From an archaeon (GTDB lineage Archaea; Micrarchaeota; Micrarchaeia; Norongarragalinales; UBA97), in the NCBI GenBank assembly GCA_020057405.1, contig JAGVFW010000004.1, positions 121,660 through 185,659 of the forward strand: a stretch of DNA of 64,000 nucleotides, read 5' to 3'. A model generated the notes under the pieces. That model was given only the letters and a program-made list of their open reading frames with translations. It did not search any database and had not been told where the DNA came from. Position 1 is the stretch's first letter; the number at the start of each line of letters is the position of its first letter. Position numbers and translations under genes: made by a program. Shown piece by piece: positions 1-8,500 of the stretch.

Positions 1-2
1 AC

Positions 3-260
3 AGCGGCACGACGCACGCCATTGCACTGCGGAACGGCAAGCGCGTGACAGTCAACTCTTACCACGACCACGGCATTGCCGCCGACGGGCTTGGCAATTA
101 CCTAGAACCGCTTGCGTTTAGCGACGACGGCTTCATTGAGGCGTTCGGCCACAAAAGCGTACCCGCCATGGGCATCATGTGGCACCCCGAGCGCGGGCCG
201 ACTGCGTTTAACGACAGTCTAGTCAAGAGATTTTTCACTCGCCGAGGAGAACTCATTTGA
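3..260 (+). CDS. Class I glutamine amidotransferase-like protein, C-terminal part (gene runs off the window edge)
   Basis: The open frame is already running at base 3, so only the last ~85 residues are present. It contains YHDHGI and, near the end, MWHPER. The His and Glu of the HPE motif are the second and third members of the Cys-His-Glu triad of class I amidotransferases, in particular the peptidase C26 (gamma-glutamyl hydrolase-like) branch; the nucleophile Cys would lie upstream of the window. The stop overlaps the start of the nucleotidyltransferase by 4 bases (ATGA-type overlap, with TTG as start), so the two are translationally coupled. The context suggests ammonia supply or hydrolysis in a glycan or metabolite pathway; substrate unknown. 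Confidence 0.75.
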   Translation, partial: SGTTHAIALRNGKRVTVNSYHDHGIAADGLGNYLEPLAFSDDGFIEAFGHKSVPAMGIMWHPERGPTAFNDSLVKRFFTRRGELI

Positions 261-1054
261 AGGCAATCATCCTTGCCGCAGGCAGGGGCACGCGCTTGGG
301 CGATTACGCAAAAGGAATGCCGAAAGCCATGCTCGATTTTGCAGGCAAGCCCCTGCTTGCAACGCAGCTGAAGGTGCTCCGCGCTGCAGGCGTCAATGAC
401 ATTACGGTCGTCACGGGTTTTGCCTCCAAAAAAATTGCCTTTGATGGCGTAAATTACGTCCATAACCCTGATTTTGCGACAACTAACATGGTGGAATCAC
501 TCATCGTTGCGCGCGATGAGCTAAAGGCCGGGGCACTCGTGTGCTATGGCGACATAATCTACGAGCCTAGGGTGCTAAAGGCAGTGATGAAGGCAAAGGC
601 CGACGCCGTAGTTGCAGTTGACTACGACTATCTCGACTATTGGAAGGCAAGGCTTGGGGACGAATGGGAAAATGACACTGAATCCCTGCGGGTCGTAAAC
701 GGCAAAATTACCGAACTAGGCGGGTCAAACCCGTCGGCCAAGGAGCGGCAATGCCGTTACGTCGGGCTCCTCAAGTTCTCTGCAAACGGGGCAAAGTTGT
801 TGCTTGAGACGTACTACGCTGAAAAGCGGCGCCATTGGGAATCCGAGAAGCCTTGGCTTAACTCTCCGTCATTCAAGCAGGCATTCATGACCGACCTGCT
901 AAACGCGTTTATCGCGCGGGGCAATGAAGTCAGGCCAGTGGAGATAGAGCGCGGGTGGATGGAGTTTGACACTGCTGATGACTATGAAAAGGCAAGCGCG
1001 TGGCTGGCTGATGGCAGCATCAAGCGCTTTTTCGACCCACGGACGCTGGCGTGA
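257..1054 (+). CDS. Sugar/choline-phosphate-type nucleotidyltransferase
   Basis: 265 residues. The N-terminus has the nucleotidyltransferase signature (LAAGRGTRLGD, then KGMPKAM with the substrate Lys) in a GT-A-like fold. YGDIIYE near residue 97 is the metal-binding D position, and a second Asp region follows near DYDY. The length and the DxxY pattern resemble LicC-type CTP:phosphocholine cytidylyltransferases and the nucleotidyltransferases next to amidotransferase/carbamoyltransferase genes. It would activate a phosphorylated small molecule as an NDP derivative. The TTG start overlaps the amidotransferase stop. The exact substrate cannot be read from the sequence. Confidence 0.8.
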   Translation: MKAIILAAGRGTRLGDYAKGMPKAMLDFAGKPLLATQLKVLRAAGVNDITVVTGFASKKIAFDGVNYVHNPDFATTNMVESLIVARDELKAGALVCYGDIIYEPRVLKAVMKAKADAVVAVDYDYLDYWKARLGDEWENDTESLRVVNGKITELGGSNPSAKERQCRYVGLLKFSANGAKLLLETYYAEKRRHWESEKPWLNSPSFKQAFMTDLLNAFIARGNEVRPVEIERGWMEFDTADDYEKASAWLADGSIKRFFDPRTLA

Positions 1055-1065
1055 TAGGCTGGACG

Positions 1066-1076
1066 GGGTTTAAAAG
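1066..1076 (+). promoter_or_regulatory. TATA/BRE-like promoter of the carbamoyltransferase pair
   Basis: GGGTTTAAAAGG lies about 25-30 bases upstream of the ATG at 1100, the spacing expected for an archaeal TATA box and a leaderless or nearly leaderless transcript. Confidence 0.5.
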
Positions 1077-1099
1077 GATTTTCTGGCCCAACTAAGTTT

Positions 1100-2830
1100 A
1101 TGAACATACTCGGCGTCTACCCCGTTTGGGGCCACGACACCTGCGCGGCAATAATCAAGGACGGCAGGCTAGTCGCGGCTGCGGAGGAAGAGCGCTTCAC
1201 CCGCCACAAGCACGCCCTGCCGCGGCCCCATAGCATGACGAACATGATTGACCAGTCCGTCGAGCCCTCGTTTCACTCAATAAAATTCTGCCTCGACTAC
1301 GCGGGCCTCACCATGGACGACATTGACGCAATTGCAGTGCCTTGGAACCCCGACCTCATCGTCAAGCAAAACTTTACCAGCGGCTCAAGGCTCATTCCAG
1401 AACTCGCCGCAAAGGCGCTCATGCTGCCCGCGGGACGGCTTTGGCGCTACAAGAAACTCTTCCGCAAGGGCGCGTCACTAAAGCAGGCGCTCTACTACGA
1501 CTTTTTCATGGAACCATCGCTCTCGGGATATTCGAGCCTTCCTGAAATAAGGTATTACGAGCACCACCGCGCCCACGCCGCGACCGCTTTCTACGCGTCA
1601 GGATTCGAGAACGCGGCGGTCGTGACTGCAGATGGAGCGGGAGAGTCAAACGCAACAGTCGCCTGGCACGGGAAGGGAAACACGCTAACTAAACTCCGCG
1701 AGAAAATGAAGGACCAGTCAATAGGCAATTTCTACACGCTCGCCACCGAATACCTCAACATGGGCTACGGTGCCGAAGGAAAGACAATGGGCCTCTCGCC
1801 CTACGGCAAGCCCAACGCCAAAATCAGGGAAAAACTCCTCCGCAGGCTTAACCCGGAAACGGGCGACTGGTACGAAGGCAAGCTTGAGACCCTAAACGAG
1901 GCTGAAATGGGCTTTCCAGCGCGCACCAACCAGGCGGTTACTTCGCCGCCCTATAGCGACCTTGCCTACGAGGCAGAGGAGATTCTTGAGGCGGCGATGG
2001 TGAAAGTGGCCAAGTGGACGGTGGAGGCTACGGGAGAAAGCAAGGTCTGCGTGGCAGGCGGCGTCGGGTTAAGCTGCACGACAAACTCGCGCATCATCAA
2101 CGCGGGCTTTGCAGACGACATATTCATCTTCCCGGCAGCAAACGACGGCGGCACCGCAATTGGGGCGGCCCTTGAATGCGCCGCCGAAATGGGGGAGAAA
2201 GTCAAGTTCAAATTCGAGCACGCTTACTGGGGCCCCGAGTACTCTGACGCGCAAATTGAAGTTGCGCTAAAGCAGAGCAACGCGAGGTTTGAAGAAACAA
2301 CTGACCCCGGCGGGGCAGCTGCAGACCTGATTGCAAAAGGAAAAGTAATCGGCTGGTTCCAAGGCAGGATGGAAATCGGCCCCCGCGCGCTTGGGAACCG
2401 AAGCATCCTGGCAGACCCGACGCGCACAGACGCGTGGGAAAAAGTGAATGAAATCAAGCTGCGGGAAAGGTGGAGGCCGCTCGCTCCAAGCATGCTTTAC
2501 GAGGCCAAAGACGAGTACCTGGAAAACGCGCGCGACTCACCCTTCATGATACTCGCATTCCAAGTACCGAAAGAAAAACACAAGGAAATCCCGGCGGTCG
2601 TACACGTCGACGGCAGCACCCGACCGCAAACCGTCAAGAAGACGACCAACGAAAAATACTGGAACCTAATCAAAAAACTCGAGCAAAACAACGGCACGCC
2701 AGTCACACTGAACACCAGCTTCAATGTCGGGCCGGAACCAATCGTCTGCACGCCAAAAGACGCGCTGCGAACGTTCTTCACATCCCAGCTTGACGCAATC
2801 GTAATCGGGAACTACGTGCTAGAAAAGTGA
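1100..2830 (+). CDS. Carbamoyltransferase, NodU/CmcH family (copy 1)
   Basis: 576 residues. The N-terminal domain is Kae1/TsaD-like with metal-binding histidines in EHHRAHAATAF (His155 and His159), VTADGAGE, and GGVGLSCTTNSR around residue 320. The C-terminal carbamoyltransferase domain has IGPRALGNRSIL near residue 426 and NTSFNVGPEPIVCTP near the end. The family moves a carbamoyl group from carbamoyl phosphate, through carbamoyl-AMP, to a hydroxyl of a sugar or antibiotic. Downstream, 7 bases after its stop, is a paralogue with almost identical 3' DNA. With the nucleotidyltransferase and amidotransferase it suggests decoration of a surface glycan or small metabolite. Confidence 0.9.
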   Translation: MNILGVYPVWGHDTCAAIIKDGRLVAAAEEERFTRHKHALPRPHSMTNMIDQSVEPSFHSIKFCLDYAGLTMDDIDAIAVPWNPDLIVKQNFTSGSRLIPELAAKALMLPAGRLWRYKKLFRKGASLKQALYYDFFMEPSLSGYSSLPEIRYYEHHRAHAATAFYASGFENAAVVTADGAGESNATVAWHGKGNTLTKLREKMKDQSIGNFYTLATEYLNMGYGAEGKTMGLSPYGKPNAKIREKLLRRLNPETGDWYEGKLETLNEAEMGFPARTNQAVTSPPYSDLAYEAEEILEAAMVKVAKWTVEATGESKVCVAGGVGLSCTTNSRIINAGFADDIFIFPAANDGGTAIGAALECAAEMGEKVKFKFEHAYWGPEYSDAQIEVALKQSNARFEETTDPGGAAADLIAKGKVIGWFQGRMEIGPRALGNRSILADPTRTDAWEKVNEIKLRERWRPLAPSMLYEAKDEYLENARDSPFMILAFQVPKEKHKEIPAVVHVDGSTRPQTVKKTTNEKYWNLIKKLEQNNGTPVTLNTSFNVGPEPIVCTPKDALRTFFTSQLDAIVIGNYVLEK

Positions 2831-2837
2831 TTTGAAA

Positions 2838-4511
2838 ATGGCTAACGTACTCGGCATTTGCGTTGCTTCGGAAGTCCAGGAACGGCATGATACTGGCGCC
2901 GCTCTAGTCAAGGACGGCAAGCTCATTGCGGCGGTTGAGGAAGAGCGCTTCACGCGCAAGAAGCACGAAACGGCCCCGCCCGTGCTCTCGGTAAAGTACT
3001 GCCTTGCGGCGGGTGGCCTGACGATGGATGACATCGACGGCATTGCAATCATGTGGCGCGACGTGCAGGCGCCTTATGCGGATGTGCTAAACGCAGTTCT
3101 GCGCTACAACAAGGCCAAAAACGTGCTTTTGCGCAAGCTCGGCACTGACTTGAAGAAACTTGCTGGCGGCTACCGCGACCCGCAGCTTGACTTCCTGCGC
3201 GAATACAGCCGCTCGCCTCCAGTCACTTACTACGAACACCACTTGACGCACGCCGCGACTGCTTTCTACCCGTCGGGCTTCAAAGACGCGGCGATAGTGA
3301 CTGTCGACGGCACAGGCGAGTGGAACTCGACAGTCGCTTGGAAGGGCGGCGCCGACGGCATCACAAAACTAAAGGAAAAGCCCAACTCGCAGTCGCTCGG
3401 ATTCTTTTACTCGGCAGTGACAAAGCACATCCGCATGGGAAGCCAGGCCGAAGGAAAGACCATGGGCCTGGCGCCGTACGGCAAGCACGACCCCGACATC
3501 TACTCGCGGCTTACCAACTTTATCAACCCGAACAAGGGCGAATGGTACGAGGGCGCGACGACACGCGACATCAACCAGGCCGACCTCGGCTTTCCCCAAC
3601 GGCTTGATTCTGAAAAAGCCACTAGCGAAAAGTACGCCAACCTCGCCTACAACGCGCAGGAAATCCTAGAAGAGGCGCTCCTAAAAGTTTCCAAGTGGAC
3701 GGTTGACGAAACCGGTTGCAAAAACATCTGCCTCTCTGGCGGAGTTGCGCTAAACTGCACGACGAACTCGCGCATCATCAACGCGGGCTTTGCGGATGAC
3801 ATTTTCATCTTCCCGGCAGCAAACGACGGCGGCACCGCAATTGGGGCGGCGCTCCAGCTTGCTGAAGAACTTGGAGACAAGACGGCATTCCGGATGGAAA
3901 GCCCATACTGGGGCCCCGAATTCACCGACGAGCAAATTGAGGAAGCACTCAAGGAAAGCGGCGCGACCTTTGAAGAGACTGGCGACCCAAGTGGTTCTGC
4001 GGCGGACCTTATTGCAAAAGGCAAAATCATTTGCTGGTTCCAAGGCAGGATGGAAATCGGCCCCCGCGCGCTTGGGAACCGCAGCATCCTGGCAGACCCG
4101 ACGCGCACAGACGTGTGGGAGCGCGTAAACGAGGTGAAGCTGCGCGAACAATGGCGGCCGCTCGCTCCAAGCATGCTCTACGAGGCCAAAGACGAGTACC
4201 TAGAAAACGCGCGCGACTCACCCTTCATGATACTCGCATTCCAAGTGCCAAAAAACAAGCACAAGGAAATCCCGGCGGTCGTACACGTCGACGGCAGCAC
4301 CCGACCGCAAACCGTCAAGAAGACGACCAACGAAAAATACTGGAATCTCATCAAGAAACTCGAGCAAAACAACGGCACGCCGGTAACGATGAACACGAGC
4401 TTCAATGTCGGGCCGGAACCAATCGTCTGCACGCCAAAAGACGCCATCCGGACGTTTAGGAACTCCAAGCTCGATGCCCTCGTCATCGGAAGCTATGTGC
4501 TGCAAAAGTAA
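2838..4511 (+). CDS. Carbamoyltransferase, NodU/CmcH family (copy 2)
   Basis: 557 residues from the ATG at 2838; a TTG two codons earlier is possible but less likely. Same architecture as the preceding gene: EHHLTHAATAFY metal site, VTVDGTGEW, GGVALNCTTNSR, IGPRALGNRSIL and NTSFNVGPEPIVCTP. The N-terminal halves of the two copies differ clearly, including a shorter region before the metal site here, but the DNA from the GG(V)xLxCTTNSR motif onward has long blocks of identity. Different N-terminal halves on near-identical C-terminal halves suggest two acceptors sharing one carbamoylation chemistry, or ongoing gene conversion. Confidence 0.9.
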   Translation: MANVLGICVASEVQERHDTGAALVKDGKLIAAVEEERFTRKKHETAPPVLSVKYCLAAGGLTMDDIDGIAIMWRDVQAPYADVLNAVLRYNKAKNVLLRKLGTDLKKLAGGYRDPQLDFLREYSRSPPVTYYEHHLTHAATAFYPSGFKDAAIVTVDGTGEWNSTVAWKGGADGITKLKEKPNSQSLGFFYSAVTKHIRMGSQAEGKTMGLAPYGKHDPDIYSRLTNFINPNKGEWYEGATTRDINQADLGFPQRLDSEKATSEKYANLAYNAQEILEEALLKVSKWTVDETGCKNICLSGGVALNCTTNSRIINAGFADDIFIFPAANDGGTAIGAALQLAEELGDKTAFRMESPYWGPEFTDEQIEEALKESGATFEETGDPSGSAADLIAKGKIICWFQGRMEIGPRALGNRSILADPTRTDVWERVNEVKLREQWRPLAPSMLYEAKDEYLENARDSPFMILAFQVPKNKHKEIPAVVHVDGSTRPQTVKKTTNEKYWNLIKKLEQNNGTPVTMNTSFNVGPEPIVCTPKDAIRTFRNSKLDALVIGSYVLQK

Positions 4512-4536
4512 GCTGCGCGTGACCGTTTCGCTTAAC

Positions 4537-5400
4537 TTAACCTGAAAGACCGAGCGATAGCACAATTGCCAAAGGCACTAAGGCAAGAATGCCAACGGCG
4601 GCAGAAAAGTAGTGTGCGGGAATTCTCTCGGCGGCCCGGGTGATGACGTCCATGGTTCCAAGCGACACTGCGGCAGAAATTATGATGCCTAGCGCCGCGG
4701 CCTCGATTGAAATGCCCGAGAAGCCCTCGACAACGGCAAACGCTGCAAAGGCGGCAAGAATCATCGGCGCGGCCATCAAAAAGCTGAGGCGAACGGCTTC
4801 GTCGGGCTTGAAACCCTGGGAAAGCAGGGCCGCCTGCGTGATGCCGCTGCGGCTGATGCCCGGAAGCACGGCCAAGCCCTGGGCGAGGCCCGTAATGATT
4901 GAGGACTTTAGCGTGAGTCCTTCAGTCCGCTCAAGCGTTTCGGCCTCCGCTGGCGACGGGCCCTCGCGCGAGGCCCACATTATCACGGACATGGTAATCA
5001 AGAGAAGGCCGGCGGCTGCCAGGAGCCACTCGCCCTGAAGGCCGGCTAAGAAGTTCTTTGAAAGAAAGTAAAGCGGGAGGGCCAGGACTGCGGTTGCGGC
5101 AATTGAGACGAAAAGAAACGAGTGCTCCTTGTCGGGATAGTCGCGTGAGGAAAAATCAAGCAGGGAATAAGGGTTTGCGGCTGCCGACTTGACGGCGTTA
5201 AGGTACTCGTCGCGGTAGCGGTAGACTGCAGCGGCAAAGTCCCCCAAGTGCAGCATTAGGGCAAAGGCAAGCGCGTCCTTAAACGAAATGCCGAAAAGCC
5301 AGTTGCCTGCGAGGATGACTTGCGTCTTGCTGCTTACGGGAATCCACGCGGTAATGCCCTGCACGACGGCCAAAACCGCCGCCTGGATTAAATCCACCAT
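4537..5400 (-). CDS. uppP: Undecaprenyl-diphosphatase-like integral membrane protein (UppP/BacA)
   Basis: 287 residues, strongly hydrophobic with about eight membrane segments. The second family motif, PGISRSGITQAA, is intact. The first motif reads QGITAWIPVSSKTQ (residues 14-27). The Gln replacing the first Glu is common in archaea, but the second Glu of the E/QxxxE pair is Ala (residue 18). The family removes a phosphate from C55- or archaeal polyprenyl-diphosphate carriers for glycan assembly. The PAP2 and polyprenol kinase-like genes nearby fit a lipid-carrier recycling role. Confidence 0.88.
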   Translation of the reverse strand: MVDLIQAAVLAVVQGITAWIPVSSKTQVILAGNWLFGISFKDALAFALMLHLGDFAAAVYRYRDEYLNAVKSAAANPYSLLDFSSRDYPDKEHSFLFVSIAATAVLALPLYFLSKNFLAGLQGEWLLAAAGLLLITMSVIMWASREGPSPAEAETLERTEGLTLKSSIITGLAQGLAVLPGISRSGITQAALLSQGFKPDEAVRLSFLMAAPMILAAFAAFAVVEGFSGISIEAAALGIIISAAVSLGTMDVITRAAERIPAHYFSAAVGILALVPLAIVLSLGLSG

Positions 5401-5450
5401 AAGTCGGGTTAACAGCTACTGAATAAAAACAGTGACGGAATTACCCTTGC

Positions 5451-6506
5451 ATGGCGAAAATCGCGTTCTTCGACCTCGAGCCATGGGAAGAGGCGCACTT
5501 GAGAAAAAGGCTGGCCAAGCACACGCTTCACTTCATTGAAGGAACGCCAGCTAACGCTGCCCTTGCTGGGGCGGCAAACGACGAGATAATTGCCGCATTC
5601 GGCCACTACCCGCTTGACGGAGCTGCGCTTAAGCGCTTTGCCAAGCTCAAGCTCGTTGCGACGATGTCAACGGGATTCGACCACATCGACTTTCGCGAAT
5701 GCAGCCGCAGGAAGATTATAGTGTGCAGCGTGCCGGCCTATGGCGACAACACCGTTGCCGAACACACTTTCGCGCTTTTGCTCGCAATATCCCGAAACCT
5801 GCTCCCGTCAATCGAGCGCGCCAAAAGCGGCCGATTCACTCCCCACGGGCTGACCGGATTCGACTTGAAGGGAAAGACAATCGGCATCATCGGCACGGGC
5901 AGGATTGGCGCTTGGGCCGCGCACATCGCCCACGGGTTCGGCATGAACGTAATAGCATTTGACAAGCGAAAGAACCCGGACTTGGAAAAAGAGCTTGCAG
6001 TGCGTTACCAACGCTCTCTTTCCGCACTGCTTGCAAAGTCGGACATCATAGCCATTTTTGCGCCACTCACCCCCCAAACGCACCACATGATTGGGGAAAA
6101 GCAGTTTAGGCAAATGAAGAAAGGCGTTGTTTTGCTTAACACAAGCCGCGGGGGCCTGGTTGACACCGACGCGCTAGTAAAGGCCATCGGCAACGGCACG
6201 GTTGCCCACGCTGGCCTCGACGTGCTTGAAGAGGAGGCTTTCATCCGCGAGGAACGCGAGCTTCTCGCAAAGCACCTGCAAAAACGATTTGACCTGAGAA
6301 CTGCCCTGGAAAACCACGAGCTGCTCAACCACCCTGCGGTGCTTGTCACGCCACACAACGCGTTTAACTCAAAGGAAGCGCTGCAGCGGATTCTTGATAC
6401 AACAGCAGAAAACATCACGGCGTTTCTAGCTGGCCGGCCCGTAAACTTAGTCTCATTAAAAGCACCGGCGGCGACAAAATCGCGCAGAAAACGCTTAGGG
6501 GCTTAG
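5451..6506 (+). CDS. D-2-hydroxyacid (D-lactate-type) dehydrogenase, NAD-dependent
   Basis: 351 residues. The NAD-binding loop GIIGTGRIG is at about residue 145. The substrate-side signature LNTSRGGLVDTDAL carries the catalytic Arg region, a Glu is in VLEEE, and the catalytic His is in TPHNAFNS. The order and spacing match the D-isomer-specific 2-hydroxyacid dehydrogenase family; the insert after VLEEEAF resembles D-lactate dehydrogenases. It probably interconverts a 2-oxoacid and a D-2-hydroxyacid. Its 3' end overlaps the convergent tmk gene by 4 bases. Confidence 0.88.
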   Translation: MAKIAFFDLEPWEEAHLRKRLAKHTLHFIEGTPANAALAGAANDEIIAAFGHYPLDGAALKRFAKLKLVATMSTGFDHIDFRECSRRKIIVCSVPAYGDNTVAEHTFALLLAISRNLLPSIERAKSGRFTPHGLTGFDLKGKTIGIIGTGRIGAWAAHIAHGFGMNVIAFDKRKNPDLEKELAVRYQRSLSALLAKSDIIAIFAPLTPQTHHMIGEKQFRQMKKGVVLLNTSRGGLVDTDALVKAIGNGTVAHAGLDVLEEEAFIREERELLAKHLQKRFDLRTALENHELLNHPAVLVTPHNAFNSKEALQRILDTTAENITAFLAGRPVNLVSLKAPAATKSRRKRLGA

Positions 6507-7141
6507 AGGACGCCGGCGGCAACGCCGCTCTTTATGACCGCAGCCTTCACACGGACGGCAACCTGCTCCCTTGACCCGCGGCCGTTGATTACGACAATGC
6601 GGTCTTTTGGAAACTGCTTCGGCAGGCGCAGGTAAAGGCTGCGCAGCCGCGCCATGAACTCAAGCCGCTCGAACTTCTCGTTTCCTTTCACATTGCGCTT
6701 TGAAAGGCGGCCGAAAGCCTCTTTTGCGGGCAAGTCGATGAGGAGCACTAAATCCGGCCGCGCTACCCCCGCGTGCATCTGCACAATGCGCTTTAGCGCA
6801 ATGCCTTGGGTCTGCTGGAAGGCGTAAGAAGAATGCATGAACCTGTCGCACAGCACAAGCTTGCCTGCCTTTAGCGCGGGAACAATTTCTTTAGCGCAGT
6901 GCTCTTTCCTGTCGGCAACATAGAGTTTTAGGAACCGTTCGGCGCCCGCGTAAGGGTCTTTTTCCGAATGAAGGAACCTTCGCAGGCGCCTGCCGTAGGT
7001 TCCCCAAGTGGGCTCGCGCGTGCAAACGATGCTAGTGAATTTCTTGCTTGTTGAAAAGAGCCACTGGGCGAGACGGAAGACCTGTTCGGTCTTGCCGCTC
7101 CCGTCGATGCCCTCAAATGCGATGAAAAATCCTTTAGCCAT
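6503..7141 (-). CDS. tmk: Thymidylate kinase
   Basis: 212 residues from the ATG at 7141, which lies one base after the stop of the upstream gene; a longer reading would run into that gene. The P-loop FEGIDGSGKTEQ starts at residue 6. The DR(F/Y) motif appears as LCDRFMHSSYAFQQ, and PDLVLLIDLP is the conserved beta strand. It phosphorylates dTMP to dTDP. It is the last gene of a minus-strand run PAP2 - polyprenol kinase-like - tmk. Confidence 0.92.
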   Translation of the reverse strand: MAKGFFIAFEGIDGSGKTEQVFRLAQWLFSTSKKFTSIVCTREPTWGTYGRRLRRFLHSEKDPYAGAERFLKLYVADRKEHCAKEIVPALKAGKLVLCDRFMHSSYAFQQTQGIALKRIVQMHAGVARPDLVLLIDLPAKEAFGRLSKRNVKGNEKFERLEFMARLRSLYLRLPKQFPKDRIVVINGRGSREQVAVRVKAAVIKSGVAAGVL

Positions 7142-7142
7142 G

Positions 7143-7721
7143 CTAAACCACTCCGAGGACTGGGGCGTAGAACGCAATGCCAAGCGCGGCTGCCGGAATC
7201 AAGAGGTTGTCGTCAATCCCGACGTCAATGCTCTCAATAGCGGCGAGGGCAACTGCGTAAAAGAAAGCCGAATAGAGGCCGATTAATGGGAAAGCAGCTG
7301 CGGTGCCAAAGGCCACAAAAGATAGCGTGCCGGCCCAGGTCTTGCTGGGATGCCACTCGAGCTTGCTCCCGCCCAAGTGGATGCCTGCAATGGTCGCCAC
7401 CCCGTCGGCCACCGCCAGAATGGCGAGAATCGCAAGGGCGAGCTTAAACGACTGCGCAAACGACACGAGGAGAAGCGCGCCCGTAAAGTAAAAGAGGGCG
7501 CCCTTTCCAGGCAAGCCAGAGTCGCGCCGCTCGAAATTGGCTAAAACCCAGTCAACTGCAGCGACGCTTGTGCCAACGAGCTTTAGTTGGATGAGAAGCA
7601 AGCCAATTACCACAGCTGCAATCAAAAGCTCGACTAGCGCGGTCTTGCCAAACACGGCGCCGAAGGCTACAAAGCCAAGGCCGAAGAAAATGTGGATTAA
7701 CTGCCTGCCAAGCTCGTTCAA
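7143..7721 (-). CDS. Dolichol/phytol kinase-like CTP-dependent membrane kinase
   Basis: 192 residues, about six membrane segments. The segment ADGVATIAGIHLGG followed by HPSKTWAGTLSF matches the CTP-binding signature of the SEC59/DGK1/VTE5 family (Asp, then a Lys-Thr-x-x-Gly-Thr motif). These enzymes phosphorylate a polyprenol or diacylglycerol-like alcohol with CTP. Its start overlaps the PAP2 stop by 4 bases. With PAP2 and UppP this forms a plausible carrier-lipid phosphate cycle. Confidence 0.75.
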   Translation of the reverse strand: MNELGRQLIHIFFGLGFVAFGAVFGKTALVELLIAAVVIGLLLIQLKLVGTSVAAVDWVLANFERRDSGLPGKGALFYFTGALLLVSFAQSFKLALAILAILAVADGVATIAGIHLGGSKLEWHPSKTWAGTLSFVAFGTAAAFPLIGLYSAFFYAVALAAIESIDVGIDDNLLIPAAALGIAFYAPVLGVV

Positions 7722-8284
7722 CGCTTTCTCCTCCTGGCGCGTCCGGCCTTTCGCCTGACTGGCGCTGCTGGTTTTCGCCTGTAGCTCGCAGTAAGAATGG
7801 CGGCGGCGGGGTCTACACCCTCCTTTCGAACATCGGAATCTTCCTTGCGGTCAAGGACTTCAACCAGCCATGCGGAAAACGCGTAAAGCGCAATTCCAAG
7901 CGCAATGCCGCCGGCCACCTGCGATGGCGAGTGCACGTTTAGGTAAACGCGGGAGCCGCTTGCTGCTATTGCAAAGGCGGCAAAGGGCCAGAACCAAACG
8001 CTGCCAAGCGCGGCCATCATGAAAACGGTTGAGGAAACAGCGTGGAAGGACGGCAGGCCGTAGTCGGGCGGGCAATCGCCTTGGAAGGACTCGCTAAAGC
8101 ACGGCCGGTCTTCGTGGAACGCCTCCTTTAGCACTGGGACTACAAGCACGACTAGCAAAAGCGCTAGGAGAAGCACTTTTCGCCTGCGGAGCAGAAGCGC
8201 ACCCGCAACTAATGCAGCAGGCAAAAGCAGCGCGTAGTACTTGTCAAACACTAGCGACAGGGCCAGCAGAACTTCTTCGAGCAT
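7718..8284 (-). CDS. PAP2-family membrane phosphatase
   Basis: 188 residues from the ATG at 8284; the open frame continues upstream across the tRNA-Met gene, so the longer start is rejected. Three PAP2 motifs are recognisable: KEAFHEDRP (KX6RP), PSFHAVSS (in place of PSGH) and SRVYLNVHSPSQ, where the catalytic His is kept but the partner Asp is Gln. The C-terminus is a very basic Arg/Lys tail. It likely dephosphorylates polyprenyl or lipid phosphates at the membrane. Confidence 0.8.
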   Translation of the reverse strand: MLEEVLLALSLVFDKYYALLLPAALVAGALLLRRRKVLLLALLLVVLVVPVLKEAFHEDRPCFSESFQGDCPPDYGLPSFHAVSSTVFMMAALGSVWFWPFAAFAIAASGSRVYLNVHSPSQVAGGIALGIALYAFSAWLVEVLDRKEDSDVRKEGVDPAAAILTASYRRKPAAPVRRKAGRARRRKR

Positions 8285-8341
8285 AACAAGTGGTAGCCAA
8301 ACAACTCTTTTATTACTTTTCAACCGCCCAATTCCTATTGT

Positions 8342-8492
8342 GCCGGGGTGGCTCAGCCTGGAGGCTGGCCTGAAAGCCGGGTAATAGAGCACCAGACTCA
8401 TAAGAGCCCACTGCAATCGCTGCAGTGGTCTACAAAACTCAAACGTGCTCTGCGCCATCTGGGTGTCGCGGGTTCAAATCCCGCTCCCGGCA
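8342..8492 (+). tRNA. tRNA-Met (anticodon CAT) with anticodon-loop intron and D-loop insertion
   Basis: Acceptor 8342-8348 pairs with 8485-8491, and A73 is at 8492. The T arm 8468-8484 is perfect (GCGGG/CCCGC, loop TTCAAAT). The anticodon stem CCAGA (8392-8396) pairs with TCTGG (8458-8462). The CAT anticodon is 8399-8401 and a 54-base intron (8403-8456) sits at the canonical 37/38 site; it contains a perfect CCACTGCA/TGCAGTGG hairpin. In the D loop, 20 extra bases (8362-8381, self-complementary GGCT/AGCC) follow the GG pair; removing them restores a normal loop. The acceptor and anticodon stem look like elongator Met; tRNA-Ile2 is the alternative. CCA is not encoded. Confidence 0.88.
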
Positions 8493-8500
8493 CTTTACAA

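Noticed and set aside
8285..8458. Extended PAP2 protein starting at 8458
   Set aside because: The extra frame is antisense to the tRNA-Met gene.
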